Under the pieces are notes generated by a model. The model was not told the origin of the DNA and did not search any database. It was given only the letters and a program-made list of their open reading frames with translations. Below are positions 39,546 to 48,146 of a stretch of DNA of 64,000 nt, piece after piece. Both the position numbers and the translations under genes were made by a program. Origin of the DNA: Burkholderiales bacterium (GTDB taxonomy: Bacteria; Pseudomonadota; Gammaproteobacteria; Burkholderiales; WYBJ01); contig JADLAC010000017.1 in NCBI GenBank assembly GCA_020848435.1, positions 62,001 to 126,000 on the forward strand. The letters run 5' to 3'. Within the stretch, counting starts at the first letter, position 1, and every line of letters starts with the position of its first letter.

Positions 39546-40346
39546 ATGACCGCACGCCGTGTTGCTGCTGCGCAAAAGGCTGCTGTTGCCGCTGTCGCGA
39601 CGGGCAGAGCGCGTCAATCGGCGGGTCCGCTCGAAGTCGCCAGAATCGCACCGCTCAAGTTCGCCGACCAGCTCTACGAGGACATCATGGCCGTGATCGT
39701 CGCGGGCAAGCTGCCCGAGGGCGAGCGGCTGCCGGCCGAAACGGAGCTCGCCTCCTCCTTCGGCGTATCGCGGCCGGTCGTGAGAGAGGCGCTTTCGAGG
39801 CTGCGGGCCGACGGCGTGATCGTCTCGCGGCGCGGCTCCGGCTCCTACGTGCAGCGCAAGCCGAGCCCGCAACTGCTATCGCTCGCGCCGATCGGCGGCA
39901 TCGCCGATCTCATGCGCTGCTTCGAGTTCCGGATCGCGCTGGAGGGGGAAGCGGCTGCGCTTGCCGCGGTCAGGCGCTCGGACGACGACGTGGCGCAGAT
40001 GGAAGCCGCGCTCGCCGCCCTCGAACAGGCCATCGAGCGCAAGAGCGTCGGTACGCAAGCCGACATCCGCTTTCACAATGCGATTGCCGCGGCCAGCAAG
40101 AACAAGCTCTTCACGACGACGCTGACGGCGCTCGCCGATGTAATCTTTCAGGGTGTGAGCGTCGCGAGGAAGCTCACGCTGCAGGCGAGCACGCGCCGGC
40201 TGCTCACCGTGCAAGCCGAGCATCGGCGGATCTTCGAAGCGATCCGCGACGAAGACGCGAGCGCTGCGCGCAAGGCCGTGCGCCAGCACATCGAAAACGC
40301 CCGTGCGCGCGTCCTGAGCGACAACGCCGAGCCGCGGAGCAAGTAG
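39546..40346 (+). CDS. GntR-family (FadR/FCD) transcriptional regulator
   Basis: This 266-aa protein has an N-terminal winged helix-turn-helix (LYEDIMAVIVAGKLPEGERL, PAETELASSFGVSRPVVREA, RADGVIVSRRGSGSYV) and a C-terminal FCD ligand-binding domain (about residues 120-255). Its gene is divergent from the tcuA-acnA operon and 93 bases away, so it probably controls that operon and binds a carboxylate. I chose the ATG at 39546 because the upstream ATG at 39513 lies in the likely operator. Confidence 0.9.
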   Translation: MTARRVAAAQKAAVAAVATGRARQSAGPLEVARIAPLKFADQLYEDIMAVIVAGKLPEGERLPAETELASSFGVSRPVVREALSRLRADGVIVSRRGSGSYVQRKPSPQLLSLAPIGGIADLMRCFEFRIALEGEAAALAAVRRSDDDVAQMEAALAALEQAIERKSVGTQADIRFHNAIAAASKNKLFTTTLTALADVIFQGVSVARKLTLQASTRRLLTVQAEHRRIFEAIRDEDASAARKAVRQHIENARARVLSDNAEPRSK

Positions 40347-40452
40347 TGCTTCGCGCACGCTCGACTTGGCGTGTTATGTTCGGCGCTGGCTGCCGCCGCG
40401 GGTACAGCGCGCAACGAACGCGACGGGAAAGCGAGAGCAAAGAGGAGGAAAC

Positions 40453-40998
40453 ATGGGGCAGGCGATCGAAGTGCTCGAACCCGTTCCTGACGAAGCCGGC
40501 GGCGCAGACCAGCAGCTCGCAGCGCGCCTGTCGAGCCTCGAAGGCAAGACGCTGCTGCTACTCGACAACCAGAAGCCGAACGCGCTCGCACTCCTCACCA
40601 AGGCCGGCGAGATCCTGAAGCAGCGTCACGGGCTGCGCGACGTGATCTGCGTCAGCAAGAATCCCGACTACTCGCGCACGGTCACGCGCGAGGCGCTCGG
40701 CGCGAACATCGGCAAGGCCCATCTCGCCATCACTGCGCTCGGCGACTGAGGCTCGTGCAGCACGAGCAGTCTGCTCGACAGCATCCTCCTGGACCAGAGC
40801 GGCATCCCCAGCGTGCCGGTCGTGACGACGGTGTTCGAGAATAGCGTGCGCGCGCTTGCTCGCGCCCAGGGCTACGCGCAGTTTCCGCTCGTCGTCATCA
40901 AGCATCCGGTCGCTTACGTCGACGATGCGCAGCTCACCGAGCGCGCGCAGGACGTCGTTGATCAAGCCGTCCGCATCCTGCTGGCACGCAGCCACTGA
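40453..40998 (+). CDS. UGSC-motif selenoprotein, UGA at 40747 read as selenocysteine
   Basis: The gene reads 98 codons from the ATG at 40453 (AGGAGG ribosome-binding site), then TGA at 40747-40749, then 83 codons in the same frame to a real TGA at 40996-40998. Across the UGA the protein reads TALGD-U-GSCSTSSLLDSI. The U-G-S-C motif is characteristic of the known UGSC (seleno)protein family, in which other members have Cys at this place. The second half (PSVPVVTTVFENSVRALARA) matches the family C-terminus. A hairpin fits a bacterial SECIS 19 bases after the UGA. Full length 181 aa. The likely partner gene follows 9 bases later. Confidence 0.85.
40755..40784 (+). promoter_or_regulatory. Candidate bacterial SECIS element
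   Basis: CGAGCA (40763-40768) pairs with TGCTCG (40772-40777) around the 3-base loop GTC, and outer bases GTGC and GCAT can extend the stem. The loop begins with G and starts 19 bases after the UGA, within the range seen for bacterial SECIS elements. A competing hairpin directly after the UGA (GCTCGTG / CACGAGC) is also possible. Confidence 0.6.
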
Positions 40999-41007
40999 GG
41001 CGCCTCG

Positions 41008-42087
41008 ATGCTCGCCGATCAGCTCAAATCAAGAAGACTCCAGCTCGACAGCAGCGACGACGCCACCGACTTCTACTACGCGAAGGGCTGGACCGACGGG
41101 CTCCCGATCGTCGCGCCGACGCCCGAGCGGGTAGCGCGCATGCTCGAAGGCGCGCACCTCGCCCCCGATACGGTGGTCGGGACCTTCGTCCAGAGGCGGC
41201 TCCAGGTGAGCGCCGAGAAGCTCGCGATCAATGCAGTGATGGCGGGCTGTCTTCCGAGCTACCTGCCCGTGATCATCGCCGCGACCAAGGCCTTGCTCGA
41301 CGCTCGCTTCGGGCTGCACGGCATACTCGCGACCACCGGCGGCGCCGGTCTCATGGTGCTGGTGAACGGCCCGATCGCGCGCGCGCTGGACATCAACAGC
41401 GGCCTGAACTGCCTCGGGCCTGGACATCGCGCCAACGCGACCATCGGCCGCGCCGTGTCGCTGATCGCGAGAAACGTCTTCGGGCGCACGCCGGGGGTGC
41501 TCGAAAAGGCGGTGTTCGGCAGCCCCGCCAAGTACTCGTTCTGCTTCGCCGAAGACGAAACCGACGGCCGCTGGCAGCCTCTGCACGTGCTGCGTGGTTT
41601 CGCGCGCGACACGAGCACCGTGACGGTGTTCCCAGCGCAAGGCAGCGGTTTTCTCATCGTCGATCCGATGAGCGCATCGCCGCAGGAATTGCTCCTCTCG
41701 GTTGCGCGCAAGATGCGATCGGTCCACGTCAGCCGATTCGGCTTGTCTTTTCAAGCGGTGCTCTTCGGCCCGGAGGCGCTGGCGACGCTCGCCGACGCGG
41801 GCTGGACCAAGGACATGGTCAAGCAGTTCCTGTACCAGCAGGCCACGTGGTCGGTCGCCGAGTTGAAGACGCGTCCGCGGCTATGTCGCACGAGCGAGAT
41901 CGACGGCATCGATCTGCGCAGCGCGATCGAGCCGAGCGACGCCAGCCGGCATTACTCGATCGTCGCGGAACCCGATGCGATCCTGCCGATCGCCGCCGGA
42001 TCCAGCGGCCAGCGCATGATGCTGGTGGTGCCGTCGATGGCCGAATACCGGGTCGAGTCCGAGCCCGTCACGCAACCGATCGAGTAA
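41008..42087 (+). CDS. Conserved protein accompanying the UGSC selenoprotein
   Basis: This 359-aa protein has the pattern DFYYAKGWTDGLPIVAPTPE near the N-terminus and AINAVMAGCLPSYLPVIIAA around residue 75. Proteins with the YxxGWTDGLPxVxPT motif are found next to UGSC genes. Their function is not established. Gly-rich segments (HGILATTGGAGLMVLVNGPI) and the conserved Cys in AGCLPS could form an active site. It starts 9 bases after the selenoprotein stop, so co-translation is likely. Confidence 0.75.
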   Translation: MLADQLKSRRLQLDSSDDATDFYYAKGWTDGLPIVAPTPERVARMLEGAHLAPDTVVGTFVQRRLQVSAEKLAINAVMAGCLPSYLPVIIAATKALLDARFGLHGILATTGGAGLMVLVNGPIARALDINSGLNCLGPGHRANATIGRAVSLIARNVFGRTPGVLEKAVFGSPAKYSFCFAEDETDGRWQPLHVLRGFARDTSTVTVFPAQGSGFLIVDPMSASPQELLLSVARKMRSVHVSRFGLSFQAVLFGPEALATLADAGWTKDMVKQFLYQQATWSVAELKTRPRLCRTSEIDGIDLRSAIEPSDASRHYSIVAEPDAILPIAAGSSGQRMMLVVPSMAEYRVESEPVTQPIE

Positions 42088-42190
42088 CGCTCAGGGCTCT
42101 TCCGGCACGTACCTATGCCCGGTCCCTGGACGCCCCGATAGCGGCGTGAAATAGGGACGCGGCCGGCGGGCGCATTCCGGCTTTCGGCGC

Positions 42191-42931
42191 TCACACGGAG
42201 GCGACGCGCGCCGTCTCGAACAGTCTTCCCGCGCAGAGGCCCTCGGTGGAAACCTGGAGAAATCGGAGCCCAGCCCAGAGCGTCGCCTGATTCGATGTGA
42301 CGACCGGGACGTCGAGCGCGTGTTCGAGCTGCTCGATCTGATCCATGGTAAGGAGCTGGGTGCAGCTCACGAACAGGCCGTCGCACTGCTCGATCGCCTC
42401 GCGATGGCGCAGCGCCATCGCAGTCACGTCCTGCGATGCAATCGCCGCGGTGAGCTCGGTGGTCTCGCAACGGAAGGAATCGTACGCCGCCACTTCCACG
42501 CCATAATGCTCGAGGAACGCGACTTCCTCGTCGTTGATGTCATCGGGATAAGGCGTGATCATGAACACGCGCGTCATCGCCAGCGCGTCGAACGCATGGG
42601 TCACGGCGACCGAGGTCGTGATCGCCGCTATGCCCGTATAGGCGCTGATGCGCCGGGCAATCTCGTCCTCCTTGCCGCGGCCCTCTAGAAAGCTGCCGCT
42701 GGTACAGGCGAACAGGATCACTTCCGGATGGACGTGGGCGAGATCGGTCGCGGCGCGCTCCAGCGAAGGCGCCATCGACAGGAGCGAGCTCTTGGTCGAT
42801 TTCGAAACGGGCCGCGACAGGCGGTTGTAGTTGATCGCCACCGTCTCGGGAGCGAAACGCGCGAGCTCGCGCTCGACCGACACGTTGCCCGGCGGCAGCA
42901 GCACGCCGATGCGGCGCTGGCTGTTGTTCAC
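42191..42931 (-). CDS. Maleate isomerase / Asp-Glu racemase-family protein (copy 2)
   Basis: This 246-aa protein begins RIGVLLPPGNVSVERELARF, like maleate cis-trans isomerases and arylmalonate decarboxylases. Both catalytic-type cysteines are present (FACTSGSF and VSCTQLL), as expected for isomerases or racemases rather than decarboxylases. The GTG start at 42931 overlaps the stop of copy 1 as GTGA. The substrate is unknown. Confidence 0.8.
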   Translation of the reverse strand: MNNSQRRIGVLLPPGNVSVERELARFAPETVAINYNRLSRPVSKSTKSSLLSMAPSLERAATDLAHVHPEVILFACTSGSFLEGRGKEDEIARRISAYTGIAAITTSVAVTHAFDALAMTRVFMITPYPDDINDEEVAFLEHYGVEVAAYDSFRCETTELTAAIASQDVTAMALRHREAIEQCDGLFVSCTQLLTMDQIEQLEHALDVPVVTSNQATLWAGLRFLQVSTEGLCAGRLFETARVASV

Positions 42932-43686
42932 GCTTCGAGCCCTGGCGCCAGGCCGCGCGGGATCTTGAACAGGCGCCCCGGCCCGAGCTTGCTCGCGTCG
43001 ATCTTCATGTGCTTGAGCGCGATCCAAAGCGAGCACTGGTTCGATGTGAGCACGGGAATGCCGAGCGCTTGTTCGAGCGCCTCGATCTGATCCATCGTGA
43101 GGAGATTGGTGCAGCTGATGAAGACGCCATCGCAGCGTGTTGCCGTCTCGGCGTGCTTGAGCACGAGGTCACGCACCTGCTCCGAGGAGATCTTGGCGAT
43201 GTCGCGCGTGTCCAGGCAGCCGAAGGAATCGCACGCTTCGACGGCGATGCCGCGGTGCTCGAGAAACGCAATCTCGTGTCGATTGACGGCATCGATATAG
43301 GGCGTGATGAGCAGAATGCGCCGCGCGCCCACCGCCCGCAAGGCAAGCACGACGGCCTGCGAAGTTGTGTATGCAGGAATGCCGGTGACTTGCGCGATCT
43401 TGTCCGCGGATTCCTCCTCGGTTCCCGGACCCGACACGAAGCTGCCGCTGGTGCAAGCGAACAGCATGACTTCCGGTTGCGGCCACGCCATCGCGAGATC
43501 GCGTGCCGCCTGGTCGACCGAGGCCAGCATGAGCGTGAGCGATTCCTTCGTGACCTCGGGCGTCGGACGCGACAGCCGGTTGTGGCTGATCGCGACGCCG
43601 GCCGGCAGATACATCGGCAACTCGCGCTCCAGCGTGACATTGCCGGGCGGCGCCAGCACGCCAATGCGCCTCACGTCGTTGTTCAT
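42928..43686 (-). CDS. Maleate isomerase / Asp-Glu racemase-family protein (copy 1)
   Basis: This 252-aa protein is a paralogue of the next gene (RIGVLAPPGNVTLERELPMY; FACTSGSF; ISCTNLLTMDQIEALEQAL). Both cysteines are kept. Two tandem copies suggest a heteromeric enzyme or two related substrates. It follows a Bug receptor gene by 4 bases (receptor stop at 43691), so receptor, copy 1 and copy 2 form one operon on the minus strand. Confidence 0.82.
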   Translation of the reverse strand: MNNDVRRIGVLAPPGNVTLERELPMYLPAGVAISHNRLSRPTPEVTKESLTLMLASVDQAARDLAMAWPQPEVMLFACTSGSFVSGPGTEEESADKIAQVTGIPAYTTSQAVVLALRAVGARRILLITPYIDAVNRHEIAFLEHRGIAVEACDSFGCLDTRDIAKISSEQVRDLVLKHAETATRCDGVFISCTNLLTMDQIEALEQALGIPVLTSNQCSLWIALKHMKIDASKLGPGRLFKIPRGLAPGLEA

Positions 43687-43690
43687 GGCT

Positions 43691-44671
43691 TCAGTCGAGC
43701 CTGATGTTCGCGCCCTGGGCGACCTTGCGCCACTTCGCGATGTCGTTCTTGATGAACGTGCCGAACTGCGCCGGGGTCGTCGTCTTGGGATCGGCCGCGA
43801 GATCCTTGAATCGATCGGTGACCGCGGGCAGCGTCGCCGCCTTGACGACTGCCGCGTACAGCCGATCGACGATCGGCTGCGGCGTGCCTGCCGGGGCGAG
43901 GATGCCCGTGAACGATGCGGCCTCGTAGCCCTTGAGGCCCTGCTCGTCGAGCGTCGGCACGTTCGGCAGCACGGTCGAGCGGGTCATGCTGGTCACGCCG
44001 AGGATCCTGAGCCTGCCGTCGCGGATATACCCGATGGAGGATGCGATCTGGTCGATCATGGTCTGGACCTGGCCGCCGACGAGCTCCGTCAGCGCCGCGC
44101 CGCTGCCCTTGTATGGCACGTGCAGGACCTTGGCGCCCGACATCATCTGGAACAGCTCGATCGCCAGGTGATTGGAGCTGCCCGTGCCGGCGGATGCCAT
44201 CGTGATCTTGCCCGGCTGCTTCTGGGCGAGGGCGACGAGGTCCTTGAGCGAGCTCACGCCGGCATTGGGGTGCGCGATGACCGCCATCGGCGTGACGTTG
44301 ACCATGCTGATCGGCGCGAAATCGCGCATCGAGTCGTAGGGCAGGTTCGAGTACAGCGCGGGATTGGCGGTGACCGATCCGCTCGAGCCCGCAAGCAGGG
44401 TATAACCGTCGGTCGGCCCTTTCGCAACGAGCGTTGCGCCCACGCTGCCGCCGCCGCCGACGCGGTTGTCGACCACCACCTGCTGGCCGAGGAACTGCGA
44501 GAGCGGAACCGCGATGATGCGCGAAGAAATGTCGACGCTGCCGCCGGGCGCGAACGGCACGACCAGGCGGATCGGGCGGGTCGGATACTCGGTTTTCTCG
44601 GCGGCGGCCAGCGTTGCGGCGGCCAGCGCGAGGCCGAGCGCCGCCAGGGCGCGCGTGCCATGCATATACAT
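43691..44671 (-). CDS. Bug-family periplasmic solute receptor (TctC-like), first gene of the isomerase operon
   Basis: This 326-aa protein has a signal peptide (ALAALGLALAAATLAAA), VVPFAPGGSVDISSRIIA, VVVDNRVGGGGSVGATL and LHVPYKGSGAALTELVGGQV. Its place directly before two isomerase-like genes suggests it brings in their substrate, possibly a dicarboxylate (inference). An alternative start is 44665. It is divergent from another Bug gene at 44920. Confidence 0.88.
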   Translation of the reverse strand: MYMHGTRALAALGLALAAATLAAAEKTEYPTRPIRLVVPFAPGGSVDISSRIIAVPLSQFLGQQVVVDNRVGGGGSVGATLVAKGPTDGYTLLAGSSGSVTANPALYSNLPYDSMRDFAPISMVNVTPMAVIAHPNAGVSSLKDLVALAQKQPGKITMASAGTGSSNHLAIELFQMMSGAKVLHVPYKGSGAALTELVGGQVQTMIDQIASSIGYIRDGRLRILGVTSMTRSTVLPNVPTLDEQGLKGYEAASFTGILAPAGTPQPIVDRLYAAVVKAATLPAVTDRFKDLAADPKTTTPAQFGTFIKNDIAKWRKVAQGANIRLD

Positions 44672-44919
44672 TCCGTGGGTCCTGAGCGTTGGTGTGATGG
44701 GACTCTCGCGGCTACCATAATGCGCCGCGCGACCGAGTGTCAAGCGCGCACGTTTGGGTGTCGGACGCTCGGCCCAGCATTCGCAACGATCAACGGAACT
44801 GATCAAAGCCTATCGCCTATTAGCGCTTGCTCCGATAGCGAAGCCTCGCCACACTTGGGGGGCGGGCTCGAGTCCCATCGAGCCGCTAGAACATCGCTGA
44901 CACCCAGGGGGAAGCTCGC

Positions 44920-45933
44920 ATGCGTTCTTGGTACCCGAGCCTGGCGCGGACCGATACGTGCGCGCCACGCGCTGCGGCCGCGACAGCCCTCTTGATCGGG
45001 CTGTTCGCCGTGGCCGCGCCGCACGCCCTGCATGCGCAGAGCTTTCCGGTCAAGCCTGTTCGCATCGTGAGCCCGTACGCTCCAGGCGGGGGTGTCGACA
45101 TCATGGCGCGCCTGCTCGCGCCGAAGATGATGGAGTCGCTCGGGGTGCCGGTGATCATCGAAAGCCGGCCGGGCGCCGGCAGCAACATCGGCATGGAGTA
45201 CGTGGTGAAGTCGGCGCCGGACGGCTACACGGTGCTCATGAATACGCCGCCGGTCGCGATCAACATGTCGCTGTACAGGAAGCTCGGTTTCGACACCACG
45301 CGCGATCTTGCCGCAGTGTCGGTTTTTTCCCAAACGCCGAACGCGTTGGTCCTGCATCCCTCCGTGCCCGCGCGCAGCGTCAAGGAGCTGGTCGCGCTCG
45401 CGCGCGCGAAGCCGGGCAGCCTCAATTTTTCGTCCGGTGGCAACGGCACCACGCAACATCTCTCGGGCGAGCTGTTCAAGCTGCGCACGGCCACCGCCAT
45501 GGTGCACGTTCCGTACAAAGGCTCGTCGCCGTCGATGACCGCGCTGGTCGGCGGGCAGGTCGAGCTGAGCATCGCCAACATTCCATCGGTGATCGAATTC
45601 GTCCGCGCCGGGAGACTGCGGCCGCTTGCCACGACCACTGCCGCGCGCACCGGCCTGCTGCCGCAGGTGCCGACCATGAAGGAGTCGGGCGTCGACATGG
45701 TGGTCGTCGTCTGGTACAGCCTGCACGTGCCCGCGGCGACGCCCCGTGAGATCGTGGCGAAGCTCGCCGATGCCGTGATCCGCGCCGCGCAGTCGCCTGA
45801 CACGAGGGAACGGCTCGCCGCCATCGGCGCCGAGCCCGTCGGTTATACGCCGGACGAAGCGGCGCGGCATTTGCGCGACGAGGTTGCCTTGTGGGCCGGC
45901 GTGGTCAAGGCGGCCGGAGCGCGACCGGACTAG
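44920..45933 (+). CDS. Bug-family periplasmic solute receptor (TctC-like)
   Basis: This 337-aa protein has a signal peptide with a long N-region (ALLIGLFAVAAPHALHAQ), SPYAPGGGVDIMARLLAPKM, IIESRPGAGSNIG, APDGYTVLM and VHVPYKGSSPSMTALVGGQV. It is followed by a PrpD-like gene on the same strand with about 23 bases between. The pair mirrors the PrpD-Bug pair at 31475-33926 in reversed order. Confidence 0.9.
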   Translation: MRSWYPSLARTDTCAPRAAAATALLIGLFAVAAPHALHAQSFPVKPVRIVSPYAPGGGVDIMARLLAPKMMESLGVPVIIESRPGAGSNIGMEYVVKSAPDGYTVLMNTPPVAINMSLYRKLGFDTTRDLAAVSVFSQTPNALVLHPSVPARSVKELVALARAKPGSLNFSSGGNGTTQHLSGELFKLRTATAMVHVPYKGSSPSMTALVGGQVELSIANIPSVIEFVRAGRLRPLATTTAARTGLLPQVPTMKESGVDMVVVVWYSLHVPAATPREIVAKLADAVIRAAQSPDTRERLAAIGAEPVGYTPDEAARHLRDEVALWAGVVKAAGARPD

Positions 45934-45956
45934 TGGCGATCGAACACGAGGAATCC

Positions 45957-47315
45957 ATGGACGCGACGCTCAAACGCATCACCGACTTTACCTGTGCGCT
46001 CGACTACGGCGATCTTCCGGCCGCGACGGTGCACGAGTGCAAGCGGCGCGTGCTCGACACGCTCGCTTGCGCGCTCGGCGGATTCGCTGCGCCGCCCAGC
46101 CGGATCGCACGCGCGATTGCCGGCCGCGCGACGAGCAAACGGCCCGCGCGCATCATCGGTACGCTGGAGGCGTCAACGCCCGAGCTCGCGGCTTTCGCCA
46201 ACGGCGTGATGATGCGCTATCTCGATCTCAACGACGCCACCGGCAGCGGCGGCGGGCATCCGAGCGATATGTTCGCGGCGCTGTTCGCCGCGGCCGATGC
46301 GACCAGGACGGACGGCAAGACGTTCATCGCGGCCGCCGTTGCCGCGTACGAGCTTTATCTCGGCTTCTTCAGGACGATCCAGATACGCGACCGCGGCTGG
46401 GACCATGTCGTCTACACCGCGCTGGGTTCCGCAGCCGGTGCGGCGAAGATCATGGGGCTCGACCGGGCGCAGACGGCCAACGCGCTCGCGCTGTCGCTCA
46501 CGCCGAACATGGCGCTCGAAGTCGCGCGCCGGGGCGAGCTGTCGATGTGGAAGGGATGCGCGGGCGGCAACGCGGCGCGCAATGCGTTGTTCGCTGCCCA
46601 GCTCGCGCAGGAAGGCATGACCGGTCCGGGCATCGTTTTCGAAGGCGAGAATGGCGTCATGACCGTGGTGGGTCAGTTCGAGTGGCCGCCTCTTGGCGAA
46701 AAGGCCCGGCCCTACCGGCTCGGCGATTCGCGTCTGAAGCTGTATCCGTGCGTGTATCCGGGACAATCGCCGGTCGAAGCGACGCTCGCGATCCGCAGCC
46801 AGATGGACGCTCGCGACATCGAAGCGATCGAGGTGCGAACCTACAGGAGCGCTTGGTACGAGGCGGGAAGCGAACCGATTAAGTGGACCCCGACCACGCG
46901 CGAGACCGCGGACCACAGCATCCCGTACCTGGTCTGCGCCGCCCTGCTCGACGGCAAGATCGATGCGGCGAGTTTTGCACCCGAGCGTATCGCCGACCCG
47001 GCGTTGCGCGCACTCATGCAGAAGCTGCGCGTCGTTCACGACCCCGAGCTCGACCCGCTGCAACCCGAGAAGAATCCCTGCCGCCTCACGATCACGTTGA
47101 AGAACGGCGCCAAGAAGCTGAGCAGCGTCGACTATGCCAAGGGACACGCGATGAACCCGCCGAGCGACCAGGAACTGGAGGCGAAGCTCGCGGGCTTGAA
47201 CAACGGCGTGTTGTCGAGCGCGCAGTTGACCGAGCTGAAGGACCTCTGCTGGCGGCTCGAAACGATCGATGACGTGGGCGCGTTGATATCGGCGACGCGC
47301 ATGAATCAGGCGTGA
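45957..47315 (+). CDS. MmgE/PrpD-family protein
   Basis: This 452-aa protein has VLDTLACALGGFAAPPSRI, FANGVMMRYLDLNDATGSGG, GHPSDMFAALFAAADA and LKLYPCVYPGQSPVEATLAI, all typical of MmgE/PrpD. The DLNDAT region corresponds to the conserved His/Asp part of the active site. AGGA precedes the ATG at 45957; a GTG at 45933 overlapping the Bug stop is possible. It is distant from the other PrpD-like protein in the window, so probably a different substrate. Confidence 0.88.
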   Translation: MDATLKRITDFTCALDYGDLPAATVHECKRRVLDTLACALGGFAAPPSRIARAIAGRATSKRPARIIGTLEASTPELAAFANGVMMRYLDLNDATGSGGGHPSDMFAALFAAADATRTDGKTFIAAAVAAYELYLGFFRTIQIRDRGWDHVVYTALGSAAGAAKIMGLDRAQTANALALSLTPNMALEVARRGELSMWKGCAGGNAARNALFAAQLAQEGMTGPGIVFEGENGVMTVVGQFEWPPLGEKARPYRLGDSRLKLYPCVYPGQSPVEATLAIRSQMDARDIEAIEVRTYRSAWYEAGSEPIKWTPTTRETADHSIPYLVCAALLDGKIDAASFAPERIADPALRALMQKLRVVHDPELDPLQPEKNPCRLTITLKNGAKKLSSVDYAKGHAMNPPSDQELEAKLAGLNNGVLSSAQLTELKDLCWRLETIDDVGALISATRMNQA

Positions 47316-47421
47316 GGCGCCATGCCGGGGCCGGTGCCGCCCCGGCACGCCGCACGATGGCGCTGAAGCGCTGCGTTGCAGAAGAGCAGGGCGCGTGAAC
47401 CGAGATCGATGAGGAAAGAAC

Positions 47422-48078
47422 ATGGCCAAGGGCAAAGCAGTGATCTTCGTGGGTTTCAAGGAAGTGCCCGGTGACATCGAACCCAACTGGAACCGCTGGT
47501 ACGACGCCAGCCACATCCCGGCACGCCTCGCGCTGCCCGGCTTTCTCGCCGCACGCCGGTTTCGCGCCTACGAGGGCGAGTGCGGCTACGTCACGCTGTA
47601 CGATCTGGAGGACGCACGCGCCGTGCAGCATCCCGACTACGCGGCGCTGAAGCGGCGCGAGCTCGCATTGTCGCCGGAGAGCTTCGAAGCGCGCACGCTC
47701 GCTCTGCCGGGCTTCATGCGCGCGGTCTACAACCAGGTCTTTCCCGCAACGGCCTACCAGGCGCCGGCGACGAAGTTCCTGTTCGTCGTCGCCCACGATC
47801 TCCCGCCTCACAAGGAGGACGAGTTCGCCGCCTGGTACGACACCGAGCACATTCCGGCGATGCTGAAAGTGCCCGGCTTCGTCACGGCGCGCCGGTTCAA
47901 ACGCGACGATGCGAGCGGCGCAACCGCCAATGCGCCTCGGTACATGACGATCTACGACCTCGGGGACAAGAATGCCGTCGAGTGCGAGCAGTTCGTGCGC
48001 GATCGTGAATCGCCGTGGAGCGCATGGGTGAGGAGCTGGTACACGCGGCGGCTGCGGATCAAGGCCGAGCGTATCTGA
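47422..48078 (+). CDS. Protein with a duplicated dimeric alpha/beta-barrel domain
   Basis: This 218-aa protein consists of two similar halves. The first has WYDASHIPARLALPGFLAAR and the second WYDTEHIPAMLKVPGFVTAR. This is the EthD/antibiotic-monooxygenase-like ferredoxin fold, usually a dimer; here both halves are on one chain. Function unknown; such domains occur in degradation pathways. A type A REP-like element follows the stop codon. Confidence 0.75.
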   Translation: MAKGKAVIFVGFKEVPGDIEPNWNRWYDASHIPARLALPGFLAARRFRAYEGECGYVTLYDLEDARAVQHPDYAALKRRELALSPESFEARTLALPGFMRAVYNQVFPATAYQAPATKFLFVVAHDLPPHKEDEFAAWYDTEHIPAMLKVPGFVTARRFKRDDASGATANAPRYMTIYDLGDKNAVECEQFVRDRESPWSAWVRSWYTRRLRIKAERI

Positions 48079-48086
48079 CGAAGACC

Positions 48087-48146
48087 GGGGACAGACGACG
48101 TCTTCCGTGCTGTCGAACGACCGATGAGAAAACGTGGTCTGTCCCC
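48087..48146. repeat. REP-like hairpin, type A, containing a start codon
   Basis: GGGGACAGACGACGTCTTC (48087-48105) pairs with GAGAAAACGTGGTCTGTCCC (48126-48145, continuing one more C) with few mismatches. The ATG at 48124 for the next gene lies in the loop side, so the first ~8 codons of that gene come from the repeat. Confidence 0.75.

Noticed and set aside
44812..44838. CTATCG...CGATAG inverted pair between divergent Bug genes as an operator
   Set aside because: Only six bases per arm with an 18-base or longer gap; too weak to call.
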